Of a stretch of 64,000 nt of DNA, positions 45,102-54,115 are shown in pieces. The notes beneath the pieces are model-generated. The model saw only the letters and a list, made by a program, of their open reading frames with translations. It searched no databases and was not told the DNA's origin. Both the position numbers and the translations under genes were made by a program. The stretch comes from Polaribacter atrinae. GTDB taxonomy: Bacteria; Bacteroidota; Bacteroidia; Flavobacteriales; Flavobacteriaceae. Location: contig NZ_CP150660.1 in assembly GCF_038023995.1 (NCBI RefSeq), positions 1,114,501-1,178,500 of the forward strand. Direction: 5' to 3'. Numbering within the stretch: the stretch's first letter is position 1; each line of letters begins with the position of its first letter.

Positions 45102-45446
45102 ATGAAAAATACGACAATTGACATAAACGATTCTACTATTAAAAAATATGTGGAATCATTACGACCTGAAAATCTTGAAATTCGTAAACAAGTCGATATT
45201 GGATATTCATATGACGGAAAAATTGTAATACTATTTGAAATTAGACCTGAATGGGATAATCCAAAAAAGATGCAACAAATTGAATTTGCAAAAATTCGAC
45301 ATTACAAATCAAGAAAAGAATGGAATTTATATTGGATGCGAGCAAGTGGAAAATGGGAACTTTACGAACCATTACCTAAATCAACGCATTTAGCGAAAAT
45401 CATCGAAATCATAAAAGAAGATAAACACGATTGCTTTTATGGATAA
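45102..45446 (+). CDS. DUF3024-like protein (identical to 49404-49748)
   Basis: 114 aa from ATG 45102. VILFEIRPEWDNPKK, AKIRHYKSRKEWNLYWMRAS and GKWELYEPLP through DCFYG match the DUF3024 pattern (vtlfE.RP.w, iAklRY, W.LYw.r.d.kW..Y, D..G.FwG). Function unknown. It overlaps the next gene by 8 bp. Confidence 0.78.
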   Translation: MKNTTIDINDSTIKKYVESLRPENLEIRKQVDIGYSYDGKIVILFEIRPEWDNPKKMQQIEFAKIRHYKSRKEWNLYWMRASGKWELYEPLPKSTHLAKIIEIIKEDKHDCFYG

Positions 45447-45855
45447 ATCAAAAAAAAGTATAGTTAGAGAAATTGCGCAAGAATTAGATTGCGGAAATGA
45501 ATGCTATTATAATTTTAAAACCAGCGAAATATTAGCAATTCCGAATTTATCACAAATATTCGACGAGGAAGAATTTAAAGAGTCTTTTAAAGAAAGTTTA
45601 AAAAAATTAAAGAAGTATAAAGCTGATTTTATCAAAATCGAAATTTTGGAAAGTTTTGAATCCTTTAAAATTATGGAGAGATTTGTTGAGCAAGTAACAG
45701 ATGCAAAACTTCAAGTGGAATTAGAGAATATTTTAGCAAACAAAAAACCTTTCCAGAATTTTAAGCAAAAAATTGACCATTCAAATTTTAGACAAAGTTG
45801 GTTTGAATTTAAGCAAATTGAGTTGGAAAGAATAGTAGAAAATCAATTGAAATGA
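45439..45855 (+). CDS. UPF0158-like protein (identical to 49741-50157)
   Basis: 138 aa, soluble, helical. FESFKIMERFVEQV and KPFQNFKQKIDHSNFRQSWFEF match the UPF0158 family (s.e.f..M..F......L..aL....pF..Fk..l......W..f). Translationally coupled to the DUF3024-like gene. The pair moves as a unit. Confidence 0.75.
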   Translation: MDKSKKSIVREIAQELDCGNECYYNFKTSEILAIPNLSQIFDEEEFKESFKESLKKLKKYKADFIKIEILESFESFKIMERFVEQVTDAKLQVELENILANKKPFQNFKQKIDHSNFRQSWFEFKQIELERIVENQLK

Positions 45856-45866
45856 AAAAAGCCTGT

Positions 45867-45999
45867 GCACAACACCGTATAAACTTTATTGCTAGTTTTA
45901 GCTCACTTGGGAAATTCCTCCGGAATTTCGCCGTTCGTGTTTTATTTAGTAAATTCATTGCTTAAACAACGCAACAAAGCTTATACAACAACGTTGTAC
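45867..45999 (+). repeat. attC-like site 48 (class Id)
   Basis: R'' GCACAAC; pairing with the cassette start extends through GTTGTGCACA / TGTGCACAAC. R' GTTGTAC. Confidence 0.94.
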
Positions 46000-46022
46000 A
46001 CAATTTACGAACTCAATCATAA

Positions 46023-46790
46023 ATGAATAAAAATCAAGTAAATAGAGTTTTAGGAGCAATATTAATTCCTGAAAAAGAAATTGAACGTTATCATAATGAA
46101 CTTGGTTTTTTCAAAATAAAATTCTCTAAAGAAACGATAAAAGAATACAAAGATGATTTTGATAAAAAACTGAATATTCCTTTAACAAAAAGCCATAGTG
46201 AGGAATCGTTTAAAAGTTATAAATTATCTAATTCTTTTCTAATTTCTGAAAACAATAAGAGTTCAATCCCTGAATCTTATAAAAATTACCCAATTGGAAC
46301 TTGGTTGGTCGAATACACATTCAATGACGAAGAGGAATTTTTGAATTTGATTTCTTCCGACTTAACAGGATTTAGTATCGAATTAGAATATTCTATTACA
46401 GATGAAAATGGAAAAACTTATCATCTGAAAGATAACTTTGAGAGGATGAATAAATTATCTGAATTACTCTCAATAAATATTTTCATACGTGGAGGAAGTA
46501 CTGGTGGAGTTGGTAGAAATGAACACGGAGAAGCACATTTTGAAATTCATAAAAAAAATAGTCTTAAGAATATTGGCAAAATATTTATGCCAAAATTAAG
46601 TCATTGGAACGAACTGAATTTTAAAGAAAAACTATCCATTATAACAATTGAAAAAGGCGAAGATTTACCTAAAAGAGAAAAAAAAGCATTTGTCAAATGG
46701 TTGGAAAAAAATGAAAATGAAAACCTTAAACGTTGCTACAATGAATGGAACAGAATAAATAAGGACAATAATCAAGCTATACTAATATAA
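46023..46790 (+). CDS. XkdF-like / DUF4160-like fusion protein
   Basis: 255 aa, soluble. YPIGTWLVEYTFNDEEEFLN and LTGFSIELEY resemble the phage XkdF putative protease domain (pGtW.v...i.d...w..v..G...GfSIe). The C-terminal part (EHGEAHFEIHKKNSLKNIGK, PKREKKAFVKWLEKN, CYNEWNRIN) resembles DUF4160. Both readings are tentative. Sole gene of cassette C48. Confidence 0.6.
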   Translation: MNKNQVNRVLGAILIPEKEIERYHNELGFFKIKFSKETIKEYKDDFDKKLNIPLTKSHSEESFKSYKLSNSFLISENNKSSIPESYKNYPIGTWLVEYTFNDEEEFLNLISSDLTGFSIELEYSITDENGKTYHLKDNFERMNKLSELLSINIFIRGGSTGGVGRNEHGEAHFEIHKKNSLKNIGKIFMPKLSHWNELNFKEKLSIITIEKGEDLPKREKKAFVKWLEKNENENLKRCYNEWNRINKDNNQAILI

Positions 46791-46799
46791 AAAAACTGT

Positions 46800-46932
46800 G
46801 TACAACACCGTATAAACTTTATTGCTGGTTTTAGCTCACTTGGGAAATTCCTTCGGAATTTCGCCGTTCGTGTTTTATTTAGTAAATTCAGTGCCTAAAC
46901 CACGCAACAAAGCTTATACAACAACGTTGCAA
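46800..46932 (+). repeat. attC-like site 49 (class Id)
   Basis: R'' GTACAAC complements GTTGTAC. R' GTTGCAA. Confidence 0.93.
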
Positions 46933-47322
46933 AAAATACCAAAAACCACTTCCGAAAAATCTCGGGTAAATTAAATTCGGTATTTTTTTCGTGTTTTAAG
47001 AATTACAATAAACCGAAAAATTCTGCCCAAAAATAGTAAAATGTGAATTTGAAAATTTTGAAAAAAACTGAAAAGTGTTGAACAGAATCTCGCTCGGAAA
47101 AAATTGAAATATTTTTGAGAAAGTTGCTTTAAGAAAATATTTGAAAATTATAAAAACGCTGAATTATTTATCTGAATCTGGAAAATACTTTGGCGGAATT
47201 AAAACGAAAAAAAGGAAATGTGAAAGAAAGGAATATTTGAATTAGCGTAAAAACGAAAAATCTGTTTTGAAAATCAAAATACTGAAAGAAAAACAGGAAT
47301 AAAATATGAAAAAAAATACTTT
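46933..47322 (+). other. Non-coding cassette C49
   Basis: No credible gene. Shares the texture of other gene-less cassettes (GGCGGAATTAAAACG, CTGAATTATTT). Its opening GTTGCAA and closing TTGCAAC are complementary. Confidence 0.7.
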
Positions 47323-47456
47323 TTGCAACACCGTGTATAAAAAATTGCTACTTTTAGCTTAAACCAATAGTAGTTGCATTTTTGCACACTTTGATTTTCC
47401 TTCGGAAAATCCTCGCGTTCAAAACCGCAACTTTCCATAACACAAACACGTTGTGT
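47323..47456 (+). repeat. attC-like site 50 (class II)
   Basis: R'' TTGCAAC, R' GTTGTGT. Stem GTGTATAAAAAATTGC / GCAACTTTCCATAACAC. Confidence 0.91.
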
Positions 47457-47474
47457 GTCATTAAACTAAACCAT

Positions 47475-47966
47475 ATGGGAAAACATAAATATTGGGGAAA
47501 AGTTGAGGAGGATTGGGCTGGATATTCGGGTGAAATAAAGTTCAAATCGGAAAATTTTGACAAAAAGGAAATTACCATATTTTTGGGAAGTGAGTTCGAT
47601 GAAGATGGAGAAGAAATTGAAACAATTCCAACGGAAAATGAATTAGACGATTTTGAGAATACTTATTTAGAATTTTTGAAAAAATTTGACAATATTTTAA
47701 TTGACATATCAGAGAAAACTTTTGAAAGATATTTAAAACTTTACGCTCATTATTATGAAAATCAAGAAAAATCAGGCGAAAAACCACTGAACATTGACAC
47801 TAAAGAAAAGCATTTTGAAAATATTAAAGAAATTCTATATTTAAGAGTCCTTAAAAACGGAAATATCCAAATTCCAATTCGATACAAAATTGACACAGAA
47901 CACGGAGTTGAAATAAGGCTTGAAAAGAATAAAGTAATAGGAGTTGGTGGAATAGCAGAAACGTGA
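47475..47966 (+). CDS. DUF6985-like protein (copy of 60874-61365)
   Basis: 163 aa from ATG 47475. MGKHKYWGKVEEDWAGYSG, acidic middle, then LRVLKNGNIQIPIRYKIDTEHGVEIRL, which resembles the C-terminal strand of DUF6985 (iPi.YklDtEHGl.i.f..g). Soluble. The copy at 60874 has the same protein and only a synonymous change (CCA/CCT). Confidence 0.7.
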   Translation: MGKHKYWGKVEEDWAGYSGEIKFKSENFDKKEITIFLGSEFDEDGEEIETIPTENELDDFENTYLEFLKKFDNILIDISEKTFERYLKLYAHYYENQEKSGEKPLNIDTKEKHFENIKEILYLRVLKNGNIQIPIRYKIDTEHGVEIRLEKNKVIGVGGIAET

Positions 47967-47977
47967 AAATAACGAAC

Positions 47978-48111
47978 ACACAACACCGTATATAATTTAT
48001 TGCTGGCTTCTTGCCTACTTACGAAAGTCCTCGCGGACTTTCTTGGTCGGTAATTATTTACTAAATTAGGTGCTTAAAACACGCAACAAACCATATACAA
48101 AAACGTTGTAA
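47978..48111 (+). repeat. attC-like site 51 (class Ia)
   Basis: R'' ACACAAC, R' GTTGTAA. Same sequence as site 68 except the R' variable bases. Confidence 0.93.
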
Positions 48112-48635
48112 AAAACTGGGCGAAAGTATAATCCGCAAGTAAAAGTTCTTTTAAAAACATTTAGCTTTAAAGTCTGAAAACTCAAAAAAGCGAAATAAAA
48201 CGTTTGAAAAATTAGTTTATTGGAACACTCTCTCGCGAATCAAAATTTTGAAAAAAATTAGAAGGTTTTTAGAATTTTAAGAAAGGAAAAATAGTTCTTT
48301 TCGTTCGGAGTTTTAAAACGCAAAAAAAAGGAAAAAGTTTGCGGAATTTAGCTTGTTTGAAAATATCTGAAAACTTGAAACTTATTTACTGTTTGAAGCT
48401 AAAATTGCGGAATTAAGCAAAGTGCTGAGTAAAAGTCGGAGAAATTCGTTCTTAAAGACAAATTTAGAAAGTCTGAGAGATTTCTAAGAGTAAAATAAAG
48501 GTATACTCATGTTCTGAATTAAAAACTTGTGAAAACACTGAAAAATAAAAATTGCGGAATTTGCTAAGAAACTCAAAAAAGGAGAAAAAAAAATAGGAAT
48601 TTTATAACTTATAAAGTGGAAATTAAACACGCATT
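48112..48635 (+). other. Non-coding cassette C51 (family C)
   Basis: Near-identical copy of 34292-34814, followed by a near-identical attC. No credible gene. Confidence 0.75.
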
Positions 48636-48768
48636 TTACAACACCTTGTATAAAAAATTGCTAAATTTGGCTTAATCAAAGGTTTGTGCTTTTTTGTCAA
48701 CTCCTATTTTCCTGCGGAAAATAGCCGTCGACTTAAAACGCAACTTTCCATACACAACAACGTTCTAC
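48636..48768 (+). repeat. attC-like site 52 (class II)
   Basis: R'' TTACAAC, R' GTTCTAC. Left stem TTGTAT but right stem ATACAC, so one pair kept in site 39 (TTGTAT/ATACAA) is broken here. Confidence 0.9.
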
Positions 48769-49246
48769 GCAATTTGACCAAATTAACGAAAATTGTACTT
48801 AAATTCAAGTTTTTTGATTTTTAAGAAAGAAAAAATGAAACCGAATTTGAAACCGAATTTGAAATTGAAAATAAAACGGCGGAATTAATTACTCTTGCGG
48901 AATTGCAAAACGTGCGGAAAAAAAGCGGAATTTAGGATTCGCCCAAAACCTGTTCTTTGCATCGAAAATTTAGCTAACCGAAAAGTTTCGGCTGAATAGC
49001 AGAATCGCTAAACCTAACGGCTGAACTGTATGAAAAAAGGATTTTCCCAGGTTTCGTCTTTAACGAGGAAAACCAAGAAAACCCAAAGTTTGAGCTGAAT
49101 AACAAAACGGTAAAACGTGTGGAAAAACATTGCGGAATGAAATCCGAAATTTTTTTGAGATTTTAAGAAAAAATAGAAGAAATAGAATTTTAAAAACACA
49201 GCGGAATTTGACTCGTGCGAATAAACACAAACGGAATAAAAACTGC
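48769..49246 (+). other. Non-coding cassette C52 (family A relative)
   Basis: No credible gene. The first half matches family A blocks (AAATTCAAGTTTTT, CATCGAAAATTTAGC, CGAAAAGTTTCGGCTGAATAG) in a diverged form. The closing R'' GTAGAAC complements the opening GTTCTAC. Confidence 0.7.
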
Positions 49247-49377
49247 GTAGAACAACGTGTATAATAAATGGCTGGTCCTCGCCTACTTACGAAAATCCTT
49301 GCGGATTTTCTATTTGGTTTTTATTTGCTAAATTAGGTGCTTAAACACGCCACTAATCATACACAAAACCGTTGTGC
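49247..49377 (+). repeat. attC-like site 53 (class Ib)
   Basis: R'' GTAGAAC, R' GTTGTGC. Hairpin GAAAATCC TTGC GGATTTTC. Confidence 0.93.
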
Positions 49378-49403
49378 ACAAGCTGAAAAAAAATTGGAAC
49401 ATA

Positions 49404-49748
49404 ATGAAAAATACGACAATTGACATAAACGATTCTACTATTAAAAAATATGTGGAATCATTACGACCTGAAAATCTTGAAATTCGTAAACAAGTCGATA
49501 TTGGATATTCATATGACGGAAAAATTGTAATACTATTTGAAATTAGACCTGAATGGGATAATCCAAAAAAGATGCAACAAATTGAATTTGCAAAAATTCG
49601 ACATTACAAATCAAGAAAAGAATGGAATTTATATTGGATGCGAGCAAGTGGAAAATGGGAACTTTACGAACCATTACCTAAATCAACGCATTTAGCGAAA
49701 ATCATCGAAATCATAAAAGAAGATAAACACGATTGCTTTTATGGATAA
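49404..49748 (+). CDS. DUF3024-like protein (identical to 45102-45446)
   Basis: 114 aa, second copy of the gene at 45102, with the same leader from the GTTGTGC boundary. It lies about 3.4 kb downstream of the first copy in a different cassette context. Confidence 0.78.
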   Translation: MKNTTIDINDSTIKKYVESLRPENLEIRKQVDIGYSYDGKIVILFEIRPEWDNPKKMQQIEFAKIRHYKSRKEWNLYWMRASGKWELYEPLPKSTHLAKIIEIIKEDKHDCFYG

Positions 49749-50157
49749 ATCAAAAAAAAGTATAGTTAGAGAAATTGCGCAAGAATTAGATTGCGGAAAT
49801 GAATGCTATTATAATTTTAAAACCAGCGAAATATTAGCAATTCCGAATTTATCACAAATATTCGACGAGGAAGAATTTAAAGAGTCTTTTAAAGAAAGTT
49901 TAAAAAAATTAAAGAAGTATAAAGCTGATTTTATCAAAATCGAAATTTTGGAAAGTTTTGAATCCTTTAAAATTATGGAGAGATTTGTTGAGCAAGTAAC
50001 AGATGCAAAACTTCAAGTGGAATTAGAGAATATTTTAGCAAACAAAAAACCTTTCCAGAATTTTAAGCAAAAAATTGACCATTCAAATTTTAGACAAAGT
50101 TGGTTTGAATTTAAGCAAATTGAGTTGGAAAGAATAGTAGAAAATCAATTGAAATGA
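49741..50157 (+). CDS. UPF0158-like protein (identical to 45439-45855)
   Basis: 138 aa, second copy of the gene at 45439, again overlapping the DUF3024-like gene by 8 bp. The copy extends through the attC up to the next cassette boundary. Confidence 0.75.
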   Translation: MDKSKKSIVREIAQELDCGNECYYNFKTSEILAIPNLSQIFDEEEFKESFKESLKKLKKYKADFIKIEILESFESFKIMERFVEQVTDAKLQVELENILANKKPFQNFKQKIDHSNFRQSWFEFKQIELERIVENQLK

Positions 50158-50168
50158 AAAAAGCCTGT

Positions 50169-50301
50169 GCACAACACCGTATAAACTTTATTGCTAGTTT
50201 TAGCTCACTTGGGAAATTCCTCCGGAATTTCGCCGTTCGTGTTTTATTTAGTAAATTCATTGCTTAAACAACGCAACAAAGCTTATACAACAACGTTGGC
50301 A
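50169..50301 (+). repeat. attC-like site 54 (class Id)
   Basis: R'' GCACAAC, R' GTTGGCA. Identical to site 48 up to the GTT. Confidence 0.94.
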
Positions 50302-50350
50302 AACATTAACCAATCACACTTTTGAAAAAGAAAAAGGAATAAATGGAATT

Positions 50351-50863
50351 ATGAAAAACATTAATCTGAAAAAGCATTTATTTAAAATTGTACTTCTGAT
50401 TTTCGGAATTTACTTGACATATAATTATTTTGACAACAAAAAGAAGATTGCGGATTTAGATTATGGGATTAAAGCAAACGTTTTGAGAAAATCTCTTAAT
50501 GTTCCAATCATAGATGAATATATGACAGCGGAAAGCAAATACGACGAATTTTTCGGAAATAGATGGGAATCTTGGAGAGAAAAACCAAAATCTGACGAAA
50601 TACTTCACGTTTGGAAAGTAGTAATTCCTTCAGAAAACGAACAGTATATTTTGGACGAAGAAATGGATGCTTATCGAATGAAAAACGAAAATGGAAGAAT
50701 TGCACAATTAAATATTTATAGCAAAATAATTAAGGACTCTTTTTTAACTCGAACTGGACGAATTTTTTATAATACTGAACCTAGAGAAAAATTAGAATTA
50801 AATGAAATAGGAGTTGATAGTGTTGTGAAAAGTTGGAATTTAAACTACTTGATTAAAAAATAA
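50351..50863 (+). CDS. Hypothetical single-pass membrane protein
   Basis: 170 aa. One TM near the N-terminus (HLFKIVLLIFGIYLTYNYF), then a soluble domain with KYDEFFGNRWESWREKPK. Probably anchored with the domain outside. Not recognised. Confidence 0.7.
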   Translation: MKNINLKKHLFKIVLLIFGIYLTYNYFDNKKKIADLDYGIKANVLRKSLNVPIIDEYMTAESKYDEFFGNRWESWREKPKSDEILHVWKVVIPSENEQYILDEEMDAYRMKNENGRIAQLNIYSKIIKDSFLTRTGRIFYNTEPREKLELNEIGVDSVVKSWNLNYLIKK

Positions 50864-50868
50864 CGATT

Positions 50869-50999
50869 TGCCAACACCGTGTATAATTAATGGCTGGTTC
50901 TCGCCTACTTACGAAAATCCTCGCGGATTTTCTATTAGGTTTTTATTTGCTAAATTAGGTGCTTAAACACGCCACTAATCATACACAAACACGTTGGCT
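50869..50999 (+). repeat. attC-like site 55 (class Ib)
   Basis: R'' TGCCAAC, R' GTTGGCT. Confidence 0.93.
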
Positions 51000-51060
51000 A
51001 TAATACAAGCATAATTGAGACCTATTCAATAACTTAACACAATAAATCTAAATATCGATA

Positions 51061-51528
51061 ATGAAAAGAACAATTATAGGAATTACAATTCTAATGATAT
51101 TTCTGATGTTTTCTTGCAATAGAAAGAATCAAGAATCTAAAAATGAAACTGAGAATAATCAAACTGAACAACTAGAGAAATCAGTCTCTAAAATATATGA
51201 AAATATAATTTCAAAGAATAATGGAAAATATCCTAGTGAAATTAAACTTTTCGGAAATAATGAAATTTCAGACAGATTGAAAGAATTAACAGGAGCCAAC
51301 TATAAAGAAATTGTAGAAAAGTTTAATGTTGAGACTCCTATAGTTTCTGAAAATAGCATCTATAAATTAACAGGTTGCTTAAAACATAATTGTCCAGCTT
51401 ACATGATTACAATACTTTATGATTCCATCATGGATAACCTAAATGTAATAGTTGATAGAAATGGAAAAATTATGGAATTTAAAGAAAAAGAAAAGATTCA
51501 CCTGACGGAGACGTTAAAAAGAAAATGA
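51061..51528 (+). CDS. Hypothetical lipoprotein
   Basis: 155 aa. Signal TIIGITILMIFLMFSC and lipobox, then an acidic/Asn-rich linker. GCLKHNCPAYMITILYD has a paired-Cys GC...CPxY pattern slightly like DUF6438, and the domain ends near EFKEKEKIHLTE. Family uncertain. Confidence 0.72.
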   Translation: MKRTIIGITILMIFLMFSCNRKNQESKNETENNQTEQLEKSVSKIYENIISKNNGKYPSEIKLFGNNEISDRLKELTGANYKEIVEKFNVETPIVSENSIYKLTGCLKHNCPAYMITILYDSIMDNLNVIVDRNGKIMEFKEKEKIHLTETLKRK

Positions 51529-51549
51529 TAAACCGAAAATAAGTACTTT

Positions 51550-51680
51550 AGCCAACACCGTGTATAATTAATGGCTAGTTCTCGCCTACTTACGAAAATC
51601 CTCACGGATTTTCTATTCGGTTTTTATTTGCTAAATTAGGTGCTTAAACACGCCACTAATCATACACAAAACCGTTGTAT
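51550..51680 (+). repeat. attC-like site 56 (class Ib)
   Basis: R'' AGCCAAC complements GTTGGCT. R' GTTGTAT. Hairpin GAAAATCC TCAC GGATTTTC. Confidence 0.93.
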
Positions 51681-51719
51681 AAAACACCCACTCATACGAA
51701 GGGAGAGATAACATGAAAC

Positions 51720-51848
51720 TTATGTATTAGAATTGTAAAAGTTATATTCTAATACGCACAACGGAGTATCCTCAACTTGAATACCTTTACTTTTTAGATA
51801 TTTAACCCAAAAAAAAACATCTATATATTCTTTTAAAACATCACTCAT
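51720..51848 (-). CDS. Possible small protein on minus strand
   Basis: 42 codons from an ATG complementary to 51846-51848: MSDVLKEYIDVFFWVKYLKS onwards. Too short to assign and possibly a remnant of a longer gene. It is opposite to the cassette direction. Confidence 0.35.
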   Translation of the reverse strand: MSDVLKEYIDVFFWVKYLKSKGIQVEDTPLCVLEYNFYNSNT

Positions 51849-51883
51849 AATATATAATTAAAACAGTATTAAAATAAATAACT

Positions 51884-52090
51884 ATGGATCAAAATTTAGA
51901 ACGTATAGAAAGATTTAGGTTAAGATTATTGGAGTTGTCTAATAAATATCCAAGCCAAAGACAATCAATAATAGAGTCAAGTACAATCGTATATATGAAT
52001 TGTAAACCAACTTTTAACTTCTCGAAACATTTACAAGACGAAAAAATAAAAGGAAAAATACAAAACATTTTTAACGAAGTTTTTCAGTAA
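51884..52090 (+). CDS. Small hypothetical protein
   Basis: 68 aa, soluble: MDQNLERIERFRLRLLELSN, then KYPSQRQSIIESSTIVYMNC. Not recognised. Convergent with the small minus-strand frame that follows. Confidence 0.5.
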   Translation: MDQNLERIERFRLRLLELSNKYPSQRQSIIESSTIVYMNCKPTFNFSKHLQDEKIKGKIQNIFNEVFQ

Positions 52091-52235
52091 ACTGACAAAG
52101 TAATTGTTCTTTTGTTAGGCTCGTGAAAATATCATTGCCCTTTTCATCAATAAATTGAAAGTTGATTCTTTCGTCAATTATTTTTTTATTTTTAGAATCT
52201 AAACCAAATGAAATTTCAAGTGAAACATTAGTCAT
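52071..52235 (-). CDS. Possible small protein on minus strand
   Basis: 54 aa from an ATG complementary to 52233-52235: MTNVSLEISFGLDSKNKKII, ending FTEKLR. It overlaps the 3' end of the + strand gene by 20 bp. Together with 51720-51848 it makes cassette C56 an unusual mixed-orientation unit. Confidence 0.4.
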   Translation of the reverse strand: MTNVSLEISFGLDSKNKKIIDERINFQFIDEKGNDIFTSLTKEQLLCQFTEKLR

Positions 52236-52249
52236 CTGAATAGTACTTT

Positions 52250-52378
52250 ATACAACACCGTATATAATTAATAAGGGCTTGGTGTTTTGTTAATATTTAT
52301 TTTTATTTATTTACTTTTCGCACCGTGAACAATCAGTTTATACTTACCCCTTACTAATCATACACAAGAACGTTGTGT
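52250..52378 (+). repeat. attC-like site 57 (atypical centre)
   Basis: R'' ATACAAC complements GTTGTAT. R' GTTGTGT. Centre is A/T-rich with GGGCTTGGTG and CACCGTGAAC instead of the usual hairpin; ATAAGGG pairs with CCCCTTA. Confidence 0.82.
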
Positions 52379-52421
52379 GTAATTAAGCCACTGAATCCCC
52401 AAAAAAAAAGAAGAAAAAGAA

Positions 52422-53369
52422 ATGGAAGTATTACTTTATCAAATAGGATTTTTTTTAGCGATATTAATTGCAGGAAAATTAGGAGAAAAATCAAGAATTA
52501 CGGCAATCGTTTTAATCTGTATCTTTACTATTCTACAAGTTTATATGTCTTGGCTTTTAATTTTGCAATTCATAACAATAATATTTTCATATATAATTTC
52601 TAAAAAAATATTTTCCACAGAAATAAAAGAAAATATTTCATCAAAAAAAGAAAACTTAAACTTAGAATCTATAAAAGAAAAACTAAAAAAAGAATTAGAA
52701 GAAAAATCACCAATAGAAAAAAAGAAAAAAATTATAAAAAAAATTAAAAATATAGAAAAAACCGAAAAAAAAGACGCTATAAAAAAAGTAGAAAAGAATC
52801 CTACATATATTTCTAAAAAAATAACTCCTGAAGTAAGGAAAAACTTATATACAGTTGAAGAAATACATTCTTTAAATGGCTTAAGTACAGAACCCAAAAC
52901 TCAAGAAAAATTATCAGCTTTAAGAAGAAATTATCCTAAATATAATATTTTAATGATTGATAACATCAGGAAAGTATTGAAAATTGATTCAGATATAAAA
53001 ATTATTGAAAAAAACATATATATAAGTCCTGAAATTGTTTATCAGCCTGAACTGCTTGCCCAAAAATTAGAAAAATCATATAAAGATACAGGAATAACAA
53101 CATTCAAAAAAAACGCAGGAAAAAAACAAATTAATAATAGAAAATCTCCCGAATTACAGCAAAAACTAATCAACCAAGTTGTAAATAAGAAAATTATATT
53201 AAAAAAGAGTTTAAATAAAAAATTGAAGGAAGGACAAACAGGAAAAATTATTGATGTCTTTGACACAAATTGTTTTGCCGTAGAATTTTATAACGGAAAA
53301 AAAATAATTACAGTTAACAATGAATCAATATTTTTTATTGGAATAATGGATTTTAGTCCTGTAAAATAA
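52422..53369 (+). CDS. Membrane-anchored Lys-rich protein
   Basis: 315 aa. Two hydrophobic N-terminal segments (LLYQIGFFLAILIAGKLG, ITAIVLICIFTILQVYMSWL and on) are followed by a long Lys/Glu-rich coiled-coil-like stretch (residues about 75-135) and a small C-terminal beta domain (GQTGKIIDVFDTNCFAVEFY, TVNNESIFFI), which resembles a DUF4926-like SH3 strand pattern (G..G.Vvd......veF). Tentative. Confidence 0.65.
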   Translation: MEVLLYQIGFFLAILIAGKLGEKSRITAIVLICIFTILQVYMSWLLILQFITIIFSYIISKKIFSTEIKENISSKKENLNLESIKEKLKKELEEKSPIEKKKKIIKKIKNIEKTEKKDAIKKVEKNPTYISKKITPEVRKNLYTVEEIHSLNGLSTEPKTQEKLSALRRNYPKYNILMIDNIRKVLKIDSDIKIIEKNIYISPEIVYQPELLAQKLEKSYKDTGITTFKKNAGKKQINNRKSPELQQKLINQVVNKKIILKKSLNKKLKEGQTGKIIDVFDTNCFAVEFYNGKKIITVNNESIFFIGIMDFSPVK

Positions 53370-53377
53370 AAAACTAC

Positions 53378-53510
53378 ACACAACACCGTATAAACTTTAT
53401 TGCTGGTTTTAGCTCACTTGGGAAATTCCTCCGGAATTTCGCCGTTCGTGTTTTATTTATTAAATTCACTGCTTAAATAACGCAACAAAGCTTATACAAC
53501 AACGTTGTGT
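53378..53510 (+). repeat. attC-like site 58 (class Id)
   Basis: R'' ACACAAC, R' GTTGTGT. Confidence 0.93.
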
Positions 53511-53514
53511 GCAA

Positions 53515-53546
53515 TTTGGCTACGTTACCAAGATTTGGTATATTTG
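53515..53546 (+). promoter_or_regulatory. ParDE promoter with palindromic operator
   Basis: TTTG (53515-53518) and TATATTTG (53539-53546), 20 bp apart, match the Bacteroidota -33/-7 consensus TTTG-N19/20-TAnnTTTG. The palindrome TACCAA-gat-TTGGTA (53526-53540) lies between and overlaps the -7 box, as expected for an autoregulatory operator. A cassette-borne promoter makes this module independent of its position in the array. Confidence 0.75.
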
Positions 53547-53564
53547 AGTAAAATTATAGTCAAA

Positions 53565-53807
53565 ATGGGAAAAAACACATCAATATCACTCGGAAATCAT
53601 TTTGAGGATTTTATCAGAGAAGAAGTAAATTCAGGTAGATATGGTTCTGTAAGCGAAGTTATTCGTTCTGCATTACGTTTACTGGAACGCGAAGAAAAAA
53701 AAGAAAGAGAATTAATTAAAGCTCTCGAAATCGGAGAAAATAGTGGTTTTATTGAAAATTTTGACCCAAAACAAAACCTGACTGAATTACATCGCAAGCA
53801 CTTATGA
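53565..53807 (+). CDS. parD: ParD-like ribbon-helix-helix antitoxin
   Basis: 80 aa from ATG 53565. NTSISLGNHFEDFIREEVNS, GRYGSVSEVIRSALRLLEREE is the typical ParD/CopG RHH region; the C-terminal FDPKQNLTELHRKHL wraps the toxin in known ParDE complexes. It overlaps parE by 4 bp (ATGA). Confidence 0.9.
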   Translation: MGKNTSISLGNHFEDFIREEVNSGRYGSVSEVIRSALRLLEREEKKERELIKALEIGENSGFIENFDPKQNLTELHRKHL

Positions 53808-54106
53808 GTAAAAACCAATACCGAATAAGTAAACAAGCGATTGATGATTTAAATGACATTTGGGTTTATACTTTTCACAAATGGTCAAAAGAACAAGCCG
53901 ACAGATATTACGACTTAATAATCGGAGAGATTGAATTTATAGCGGATAACTATCTGATTGGAAAATCGGCTGAACAAACTCGAAAAAACTATCGAGTAAC
54001 GAAAATCAAATCACATCTGATTTTTTACAGAAAGGTCGAAAATGAAATTGTTGAAATCGTTAGAATTTTACATCAGAGAATGGATATTAAAAAACGACTG
54101 AAATAA
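53804..54106 (+). CDS. parE: ParE-like toxin
   Basis: 100 aa. YRISKQAIDDLNDIWVYTFH, WSKEQADRYYDLIIGEI and YRVTKIKSHLIFYRKVENEI...VRILHQRMD follow the ParE/RelE superfamily from end to end. ParE toxins poison DNA gyrase. Expressed with the antitoxin from the operator-controlled promoter. Confidence 0.9.
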   Translation: MSKNQYRISKQAIDDLNDIWVYTFHKWSKEQADRYYDLIIGEIEFIADNYLIGKSAEQTRKNYRVTKIKSHLIFYRKVENEIVEIVRILHQRMDIKKRLK

Positions 54107-54115
54107 AAAAACTGC

